Positions 7,946 to 13,691 of a DNA stretch of 16,299 nucleotides are shown in pieces. The position numbers and the translations under genes were made by a program. Origin of the DNA: VGXO01 sp964614695 (GTDB lineage Bacteria > Planctomycetota > Phycisphaerae > Phycisphaerales > SM1A02); the NCBI GenBank assembly GCA_964614695.1, contig CAZTMB010000064.1, forward strand, positions 1-16,299, given 5' to 3'. Every line of letters begins with the position of its first letter. Position 1 is the stretch's first letter. The notes beneath the pieces were generated by a model. That model was given only the letters and a program-made list of their open reading frames with translations, was not told the origin of the DNA and searched no databases.

Positions 7946-10900
7946 GTGAACGACGAAGTCGCCGCGCTTGGCTGTGCAGCTCGCCGTCCCCTCGCGGGCT
8001 CGCGAGCGAGAACGCGCGAGCCTCGATCGGCTGCATGGTTCATGGCGGGTTCGCTCGCGGTCTCGTACATCGCCATTCCGGCCTGGGCCGGCGGCGACGG
8101 CTGCATCGCCGATCTCAACGGAGACGGCCGGGTCGACGGCGCGGATCTGGCGCAACTGCTCGGCGGATGGGGCCAGCCTGGACCCACGGATCTCAACGGC
8201 AGCGGGACGACCGACGGCGCGGACCTCTCGATCCTGCTGAGTTCGTGGGGCGAGTGCCCGGGGCCGACGCTCGACATCGTGCTCGTGCCCGGCACCGATG
8301 CGATCGAGTTCACCGCGGGCGGCACCGGATTCCTTCCGTTCGAGGTGCAGGTCTCCGGACTCTCCGAACCGATCGAGATCGCGATCGCGCAGAGCGCCTC
8401 GCCATCGGGGCTCTCGATCGAGAACGACGTTCCATTCGGCTCGCTCGCGGTCTCCTCCGACGGCACCTACGTCTTCAACACGCAGGTCTCATCGACGGCC
8501 GAAGGCGGCTACGCGCTCTCGACCCTTGCCACCTGGGCTGGCGGTGACACGACCACGACGATCTCGGTGACGGTGCTCGCGCCCGCGGACGTGCCGATGC
8601 TGTCGCTCCTCTCGGCGCAGCCGGGTGCGGTCAACGGCGGCGTCGCGACCTCGGTCGTCTTCTCGATCGCGGTGTCGGGGACGAACTCGTATCCGGCGCG
8701 CTTCGAACTGCGGCGCACCGATTCGAAGGGCGAGCCGTTCCCGGGACTCGAATCGGAACTCTTGGACGACGGCGTGGCGCCCGATCTCGTCGCGGGCGAC
8801 GGCGTCTTCTCGGGCGCGGCTTCGGTGCTCGCCGATCCGTCGGAGACCGAGCGCTACTTCAGGGCCTTCGAGGCATCCGCCGCCTCGGGCGCGGGTTTCG
8901 CGAGCGCCGTCCTCGAACTGCCCGTCACGATCTTCCCGATCGGCACGGCGCCCTCGGATCCCGGCGCGGTGGTCGAGGGACCCGACGGGACGCTCCTCTA
9001 CTCGAACCAGATCTTCGTGGCCTTCGCGCCGGGCACGAGCGAGGCGCGGATCGCCGAGATCGCCGCCGAGTTCGGCGGAACGATCGTCGGATATGTGCCG
9101 GCGACGGGCGGCTATCAGATGTCGATCCCCGGCGACGGCACCGCGCAAGGCGTGCTCAACGTGATCGCGCAGATGAAGACGGTCGTCGACATCGACATCG
9201 TCGAACCGCTCTTTCCGACCTACGCGACCGAGCTCGTGCCCAACGATCCGCTCTATCCGGCGCAGCTCGGCGTGCAGGCGCTGCGCTCGCCCGAGGCCTG
9301 GACGATCGCCAAGGGCACGATCCCGCTTGCGATCGTCGACACCGGCGTCGACCCGCAGCATCCCGATCTCGCCGACGGGCAGGTCACGCGCGTGGTGCTC
9401 CTTCCGGGCGCGGACATCGTGGGCGGCGGAGGGGATCTCTCGGGCGACGCCGATGGGCACGGGACCTGCATGGCGGGCATCGCCGCGGCGACCGGCGACA
9501 ACGCGATCGGCATCGCGGGCGTCGCCTGGCAGAGCCCGATCGTCGCGGTGCGCGGGATCGGCGGAAGTTCGCTCGACCTCGCGGAGGCGATCGCCTTCGC
9601 GGCGTCGCGCGGCATCAAGGTGATCAACGTGAGCGGCGGCGTCGCGACGCCGAGCGATCCGCTCGAGAAGGCCGTGCTCTTTGCGCAGGACCAGGGCTCG
9701 CTCGTGATCGCCTCTGCGGGAAGCACGCCCGACGCGCCTTCCTATCCCTGCGCCTACGAGAGCGTCCTCTGCGTGGGTGCGGTCGACGATGCCGGCGAGC
9801 CGCTTGCCGGAGGCGGCCGCGGCGCGTGGGTCGATCTCGCGGCGCCGGGTCAGTCGGTGCCGTGCACCGAGCGGGGCGGAGGCTACGGCACCTCGACCGG
9901 CACGAGCCCTGCGGCGGCGTTCGTCTCGGGCGCGGCGGCGGCGGTGTGGTCGCTCGATCCGGCGCAGACCGCCGACGAGGTCCGCGCGAGGCTCGAGGCC
10001 GGCACGATCCCCTTCGTCGAGCCCGTTGGTCTTGGTCGCGGGCGCCTTGATCTCTTCGCCAGCGCCTTCGACGGCGGCTTCGAACTCCCGGGCCTTGCGA
10101 CCTGGTCGACCGAGGGCACCGTCGCGGTGGTGAGTTCGTTCGGTCCTCTCCTGCCGACCGACGGCACGAAGATGGCCTACCTCGCCACCGGCGGCGGCGC
10201 GAGCCCGCGACTCGTGAAGGAGTTCGTGGTGCAGCCGGGCGTCGGCGATTTCGCGATCAGCTTCGACTACGACTTCATCAGCGGACAGTGGCCCGAGCTC
10301 GCGGGCGATCCGCTCTCGGACCGCATGCGCATCGTGCTCGAGCAGGACGAGCTCTCGACGCTGCTGGCGATCGAGACCGTCGCCGCGTCGAGCTTCACGA
10401 TCCTCGAAGGGGTCTCGCTTCCAGGAAGCGGCGGAACCGTCGGGCACACCGGATGGCGCCGCGGCGCCGCGGTCGTGCCGGTGCTTCCGGGCTTCGCGTC
10501 CTACGTCGTCCGGATCGAGGAGTCCGGGCAGAGCCCCGCGACGAGCGTCGTGCTGCTCGATCGGATCGAACTCGTCCTGTCGCCGGGGCAGCTCTACTGC
10601 GGTTCGCCGCAGGCCGGCGACTGCTGCGAAGTGCACGAGACGCCCTACTGCGCCGACGGCTCCTGCTGCGCCGCGGTCTGCGCCGTCGATCCGACCTGCT
10701 GCACCGTGGCGTGGGACGCCGCGTGCGTCGAGATCGCACGAGCGCTCTGCAGTGAACTCTGCCCGCCGCCGATCGTCGCCTCGACCTTCGAGGGATTCGT
10801 GCAGACGCCCGAGGGCGTGCCCTTCCCCGATGCGGAGGTCGCGGTCGGCGACTTCTCGACCCAGACCGATGGCCAGGGCTTCTTCTCGCTCGCCGCGCAG

Positions 10901-12691
10901 GTGCCCGGCGGCCTCGGCGGCGTCGTCGTGACGGCGACGGCGTCGGTCGAGGGACGTTTCTACGAAGCCTCGGTCGTGTCGGGAGTCGTCGTGCCCGACG
11001 GCGTGACGCCGGTGCCGACGATCGTGCTTGGCCCCGACGGCGGTTGCGTCGTGACCGGCCTCGCGCCCGAGAGCGCGCTCTTCGACGCGCCAGGCGGGGA
11101 GGGCAGCGTCGTCGTCACGACCAACGGCGCGGTCTGCTCGTGGTCCGCGACCTCGAGCGCTTCGTGGCTCGTCGTCACCAGCGGTGCGACCGGCACCGGC
11201 GCCAGCGGGACGATCACCTATCTCGTCGAGCCCAACACCGGCACCGAGACGCGGACCGCCACGATCCTCGCCGGCGGCGCGGGACACGTCGTGACTCAGT
11301 CGGCGCCGCCGCAGGCGACCTCCTTCGTCGGTCTCGTGCTCCTCGAAGACGGCTCGCCGGTTCCTCAGGCGGTCGTCGTCTCCGATCTCGGCGGAACGGC
11401 CTTCACGAATCCAAGCGGGCTCTACACGCTCGAGATCGTGATCGATCCCGCAACGACGGGGATCACGCTGACGGCGACCGCGACCCTCGGCGGCACGACC
11501 TATCAAGGCAGCCTCGTGGTCGGCTCCGTCGATGTGGGCGGGTTCAACCAGGTGCCGCCGATCGTGGCGTTGCCCGTAGGCGGCGGCTGCGAGGGCGAGT
11601 TCGCGTGGCTGCCGGGCATCGGTCAGCCCGGCATGAACGGCAACGTGAATGCGCTCGCGGTCTTCGACGACGGCAGCGGACCGGCGCTCTACGCGGGCGG
11701 CTCCTTCCAGTCGGCCGGCGGCATCGAGGCGTACAGCATCGCCCGCTGGAACGGCGAGTCGTGGTCGGATGTGGGCATCGGCGTCGGCGGCGAGGTGCGG
11801 GCGCTCGCGGTCTTCGATGACGGGAACGGCCCGGCGCTCTACGCGGGCGGCTCGATCGAGGTGCTCGTGAGCGGACCGGTGCGGGGGATCGCGAAGTGGA
11901 ACGGCCAGTCGTGGTCGCCGGTCGGCGAGGGTCTCGGCAATGGAGGCCAGGACCGCGTCTCGGCGCTGGCGGTCTTCGACGACGGCCAAGGGCCCGCGCT
12001 CTACGCGGCCGGTCGGTTCACGAACGCCGGCAGTGTTCCGGTCAACCGCATCGCGAAGTGGAACGGGCAATCGTGGTCGGCGCTGGGCAGCGGCCTCGAC
12101 GAACGGGCCTTCTCGCTCGCGGTCTTCGATGACGGCGGCGGAGCGGCGCTCTACGTCGGGGGGCTGTTCCAACAGGCTGGCGGGGTGCCGGTGAACTTCG
12201 TCGCGCGATGGAATGGCGCCGCGTGGTCGCCGCTGGCGGGAACGACCCTCCTCCAAGTTGGCGGCGGCCCGACTTCGCTTGCGGTCTTCGACGATGGCAG
12301 CGGTCCGGCCCTCTACGCCGGCGGCAACTTCTCGGAAGCGAACCTCGGGGCCGGCAACCGCATCGCCAAGTGGAACGGTCAGCTGTGGTCGCCGCTGGGC
12401 TCGGGCATGAATGATCAGGTGCTGTCGCTTGGCGTGTTCGATGACGGGAATGGCGCCGCGCTCTATGCCGGCGGATGGTTCACGACCGCGGGCGGCCTCG
12501 AGGCGAATGGCATCGCGCGATGGGACGGCTCGTCGTGGTCGCCGCTCGGCGCCGGCGTGAATGCGCAGGCGCAGGCGATCGCGCCCTTCGACGATGGAAG
12601 TGGTCCGGCGCTCTTCGTCGGAGGCAACTTCAACTTCGCCGGCCCGTGGCCCTCCTCCGCAATCGCGAAGTGGGGCTGCTTCACGCCGTGA
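7946..12691 (+). CDS. Very large secreted multidomain S8-family protein with dockerin-like loops and a C-terminal beta-propeller
   Basis: About 1581 residues. Residues 1-48 form a signal peptide with a long basic n-region and hydrophobic WFMAGSLAVSYIAI, cleaved near AWA. Dockerin-like loops DLNGDGRVDGAD (56) and DLNGSGTTDGAD (82) follow. Residues 110-335 are beta-rich, with an anchor-X-like LLDDGVAPDLVAGDGVFSG. A prodomain spans about 352-430. The S8 domain (about 432-690) has Asp465 (IVDTGVDPQHPDL), His505 (DGHGTCMAG) and Ser654 (GTSPAAAFVSG), but Ser593 replaces the usual oxyanion Asn. A beta-sandwich (708-884), a 12-Cys module (885-939), a carboxypeptidase-regulatory-like module (946-1034), a BACON-like domain (1034-1123), a second such module (1126-1215) and a seven-blade propeller (1215-1581) complete it. 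Likely surface or extracellular; whether it still cleaves protein is uncertain. No C-terminal sorting signal was seen. Confidence 0.85.
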   Translation: MNDEVAALGCAARRPLAGSRARTREPRSAAWFMAGSLAVSYIAIPAWAGGDGCIADLNGDGRVDGADLAQLLGGWGQPGPTDLNGSGTTDGADLSILLSSWGECPGPTLDIVLVPGTDAIEFTAGGTGFLPFEVQVSGLSEPIEIAIAQSASPSGLSIENDVPFGSLAVSSDGTYVFNTQVSSTAEGGYALSTLATWAGGDTTTTISVTVLAPADVPMLSLLSAQPGAVNGGVATSVVFSIAVSGTNSYPARFELRRTDSKGEPFPGLESELLDDGVAPDLVAGDGVFSGAASVLADPSETERYFRAFEASAASGAGFASAVLELPVTIFPIGTAPSDPGAVVEGPDGTLLYSNQIFVAFAPGTSEARIAEIAAEFGGTIVGYVPATGGYQMSIPGDGTAQGVLNVIAQMKTVVDIDIVEPLFPTYATELVPNDPLYPAQLGVQALRSPEAWTIAKGTIPLAIVDTGVDPQHPDLADGQVTRVVLLPGADIVGGGGDLSGDADGHGTCMAGIAAATGDNAIGIAGVAWQSPIVAVRGIGGSSLDLAEAIAFAASRGIKVINVSGGVATPSDPLEKAVLFAQDQGSLVIASAGSTPDAPSYPCAYESVLCVGAVDDAGEPLAGGGRGAWVDLAAPGQSVPCTERGGGYGTSTGTSPAAAFVSGAAAAVWSLDPAQTADEVRARLEAGTIPFVEPVGLGRGRLDLFASAFDGGFELPGLATWSTEGTVAVVSSFGPLLPTDGTKMAYLATGGGASPRLVKEFVVQPGVGDFAISFDYDFISGQWPELAGDPLSDRMRIVLEQDELSTLLAIETVAASSFTILEGVSLPGSGGTVGHTGWRRGAAVVPVLPGFASYVVRIEESGQSPATSVVLLDRIELVLSPGQLYCGSPQAGDCCEVHETPYCADGSCCAAVCAVDPTCCTVAWDAACVEIARALCSELCPPPIVASTFEGFVQTPEGVPFPDAEVAVGDFSTQTDGQGFFSLAAQVPGGLGGVVVTATASVEGRFYEASVVSGVVVPDGVTPVPTIVLGPDGGCVVTGLAPESALFDAPGGEGSVVVTTNGAVCSWSATSSASWLVVTSGATGTGASGTITYLVEPNTGTETRTATILAGGAGHVVTQSAPPQATSFVGLVLLEDGSPVPQAVVVSDLGGTAFTNPSGLYTLEIVIDPATTGITLTATATLGGTTYQGSLVVGSVDVGGFNQVPPIVALPVGGGCEGEFAWLPGIGQPGMNGNVNALAVFDDGSGPALYAGGSFQSAGGIEAYSIARWNGESWSDVGIGVGGEVRALAVFDDGNGPALYAGGSIEVLVSGPVRGIAKWNGQSWSPVGEGLGNGGQDRVSALAVFDDGQGPALYAAGRFTNAGSVPVNRIAKWNGQSWSALGSGLDERAFSLAVFDDGGGAALYVGGLFQQAGGVPVNFVARWNGAAWSPLAGTTLLQVGGGPTSLAVFDDGSGPALYAGGNFSEANLGAGNRIAKWNGQLWSPLGSGMNDQVLSLGVFDDGNGAALYAGGWFTTAGGLEANGIARWDGSSWSPLGAGVNAQAQAIAPFDDGSGPALFVGGNFNFAGPWPSSAIAKWGCFTP
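8111..8224 (+). other. N-terminal pair of dockerin-like calcium loops
   Basis: Two 12-residue loops, DLNGDGRVDGAD and DLNGSGTTDGAD, each have acidic or polar side chains at positions 1, 3, 5, 9 and 12, as in dockerin and EF-hand calcium sites. Each is followed by a short helix ending in Gly-Trp or Ser-Trp. They come directly after the signal peptide, not at the C-terminus as in the other protease of this window. Confidence 0.75.
10598..10762 (+). other. Cys-rich module (12 Cys in 55 residues)
   Basis: Residues 885-939 carry twelve cysteines, including three CC pairs (DCCE, SCCA, TCCT), and the pattern DPTCC...WDAAC. Spacing suggests a small disulfide-bonded domain, consistent with export. 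I recall similar segments from planctomycete secreted proteins, but have not checked this. Confidence 0.65.
10781..11047 (+). repeat. Carboxypeptidase-regulatory-like module, copy 1
   Basis: Residues 946-1034, starting STFEGFVQTPEGVPFPDAEV and ending LGPDGGC. The fold type is inferred from FEGFV...G.PFPDAEV...TDGQGFFSL, typical of carboxypeptidase-regulatory-like beta-sandwiches. It shares its layout with copy 2 at 11321-11590, including TATA-S/T near the end and a closing GGC. Confidence 0.6.
11045..11314 (+). other. BACON-like domain
   Basis: Residues about 1034-1123: CSWSATSSASWLVVTSG, then SGTITYLVEPNTGTETRTAT and a closing HVVTQSAPP. This pattern (xWxxxSxxxWLxxxSG...TxxxxxNTGxxRTxTI...VTQ) is typical of BACON and related all-beta domains in secreted proteins, often linked to glycan or mucin binding. 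The binding target here is unknown. Confidence 0.65.
11321..11590 (+). repeat. Carboxypeptidase-regulatory-like module, copy 2
   Basis: Residues 1126-1215, starting SFVGLVLLEDGSPVPQAVVV and ending ALPVGGGC. It parallels copy 1 in length (90 versus 89 residues), in the TNPSGLYTLEI strand versus TDGQGFFSL, in TATATLGGTTYQGS versus TATASVEGRFYEAS, and in the GGC end. Confidence 0.6.
11588..12691 (+). repeat. Seven-repeat beta-propeller
   Basis: Seven repeats carry the core ALAVFDDGxGPALYAGGxF, followed by IAKWNGxSWSPLGxG. Their FDDG codons begin at 11663, 11813, 11975, 12125, 12287, 12437 and 12587, giving spacings of 50, 54, 50, 54, 50 and 50 residues. The last repeat stops after IAKW-GCFTP and lacks its final strand. 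The segment EFAWLPGIGQPGMNG before repeat 1 has the missing strand's pattern, so it could complete blade 7. Cys1215 and Cys1578 bracket the unit. Confidence 0.85.
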
Positions 12692-12826
12692 CGAGCCGCC
12701 GCGGCGCGGAGCCTTGGCCGTAGAGGGCCGGTGCCCCTCGGCGCATGCGGCAACGAGGCGTCCCGAAGCGGACACAGGGTGACACTGACTCGCGCCGCGA
12801 TGCCTCAGGAGCGCGAAGATCGAGGA

Positions 12827-12847
12827 AGTCGGTGGGTCTTCCCGACT
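12827..12847 (+). terminator. Weak hairpin downstream of the large S8 gene
   Basis: AGTCGG at 12827-12832 and CCGACT at 12842-12847 form a perfect 6-bp stem with a 9-nt loop. It lies about 135 bp after the S8 stop and just before the possible sigma-gene promoter. There is no T-run, so a terminator role is only a guess. Confidence 0.22.
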
Positions 12848-12853
12848 CCGGAG

Positions 12854-12881
12854 TTGGCAAGATGCTCAAACGCTCTAGTCT
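12854..12881 (+). promoter_or_regulatory. Possible promoter for the sigma-kinase pair
   Basis: TTGGCA at 12854-12859 and TAGTCT at 12876-12881 are 16 bp apart, in a locally less GC-rich stretch, about 65 bp before the sigma-factor ATG. This fits a housekeeping-type promoter loosely. Confidence 0.35.
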
Positions 12882-12947
12882 TGCGAGGTCAGGCGAGCCG
12901 TGGTGGGCTCGCTCGCCTCTTGCCTACTCGCCAGGGCCGTGGGGTTC

Positions 12948-13646
12948 ATGTCTGCTCCGAGTCGGGACGACGATCTCACCGATCTCCTGAACGCGTTCGC
13001 GGCCGATCCTTCGCTCGCGACGCCGAGGGATCGCTTCGTCGACGTCGATCTTCTCTACGCGCGCTGCCGGGCGTTGGTGCAGCGGGTCAAGATGCGAGCG
13101 TCGGGGCTTGCCGGGCTGGGCACGACGGACCTGCTGCATCGGGCCTGGGAGCGGACCATGCTCGTGCAGGGTTCGGACGCACCCGCGGCGCGATGGAACT
13201 CCCGCGAGCACTTCTTCGCGACGCTCGCCCGGGCCACGATCGAGTCGATCATCGACGAGCGGCGTCGCCGCGAGGCCGAGAAGCGGGGGGGCGGCGTCGA
13301 GCCGCGACGGCTCGCCGAGTTGCCCGAGGTGCCATTGGATCGGCGGCGTCCCTCGCCGAGCTCCTTCGACGGCGAGGATCGCGACGCCCTTCGTCAGGCC
13401 CTCGACGAGTTCGCCTCGATCGACCCGCGAGCCTGCACCGTCGTGGTGCTGCGGAGCTTCTGGGAGTTCAGCCTCGCAGAGATCGCCTCGTCGCTTGGGA
13501 TCTCGGTGCGCTCGGTGAACCGGGACTGGCTCGCGGCGCGGGCCTGGCTCGCCCATCGGGTTCGGGAACTGCAGGGGGATCCGGCCCATCGCGACGGACG
13601 TGGGGAAGGCGACCCCTTCGGCACGCGATCGCGTGATCCGTCCTGA
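12948..13646 (+). CDS. ECF-type RNA polymerase sigma factor, planctomycete TIGR02999-like
   Basis: A 232-residue sigma-70 family protein. Region 2 covers about 35-115: LLYARCRALVQRVKMRASG, TTDLLHRAWERTM, then WNSREHFFATLARATIESIIDERRRREAEKRGGG, which binds core polymerase and the -10 element. Region 4 covers about 148-207: FASIDPRACTVVVLRSFWEF, then the helix-turn-helix SLAEIASSLGISVRSVNRDW and ARAWLAHRV, for -35 recognition. The AHFFA...RR..KRGGG and ISxxSVxRDWxxARAWL patterns fit the ECF group common in planctomycetes. The C-terminal 25 residues are polar and probably disordered. The frame is open upstream to 12900, but the ATG at 12948 gives the normal family N-terminus. The Ser/Thr kinase starts 45 bp downstream, a pairing often seen in planctomycetes, so phosphorylation control is plausible but unproven. 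No anti-sigma factor gene is adjacent. Confidence 0.9.
   Translation: MSAPSRDDDLTDLLNAFAADPSLATPRDRFVDVDLLYARCRALVQRVKMRASGLAGLGTTDLLHRAWERTMLVQGSDAPAARWNSREHFFATLARATIESIIDERRRREAEKRGGGVEPRRLAELPEVPLDRRRPSPSSFDGEDRDALRQALDEFASIDPRACTVVVLRSFWEFSLAEIASSLGISVRSVNRDWLAARAWLAHRVRELQGDPAHRDGRGEGDPFGTRSRDPS
13622..13635. repeat. 14-bp perfect palindrome at the 3' end of the sigma gene
   Basis: CACGCGATCGCGTG is identical to its reverse complement. It lies inside the last codons of the sigma-factor gene. Function unknown; CGATCG-containing words are frequent in this GC-rich DNA, so chance is possible. Confidence 0.4.
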
Positions 13647-13647
13647 T

Positions 13648-13664
13648 GGCGATGTCGCATCGCC
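13648..13664 (+). promoter_or_regulatory. Hairpin between the sigma factor and the kinase
   Basis: GGCGAT and ATCGCC form a perfect 6-bp stem with a 5-nt loop, beginning 2 nt after the sigma stop codon. It has no T-run. It could lower read-through to the kinase or protect the 3' end of the sigma message. Confidence 0.3.
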
Positions 13665-13691
13665 CCGGCGAATCCGCTTCCTGATCTTGGA

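Noticed and set aside
7683..7949. Possible 88-codon small protein between truD and the large S8 gene
   Set aside because: Needs a GTG start without a ribosome site, has mixed codon positions and ends inside the next gene's start.
7985..8085. Twin-arginine export signal in the large S8 protein (ARRPLAG)
   Set aside because: The RR is not followed by the FLK-type consensus and is far from the hydrophobic core; a Sec-type signal with a long n-region is more likely.
8489..12775. Very long open frame on the minus strand (over 1400 codons) opposite the large S8 gene
   Set aside because: It is an antisense effect of GC-rich codons. The product is Arg/Asp/His-rich without motifs, while the plus-strand frame has many recognisable domains.
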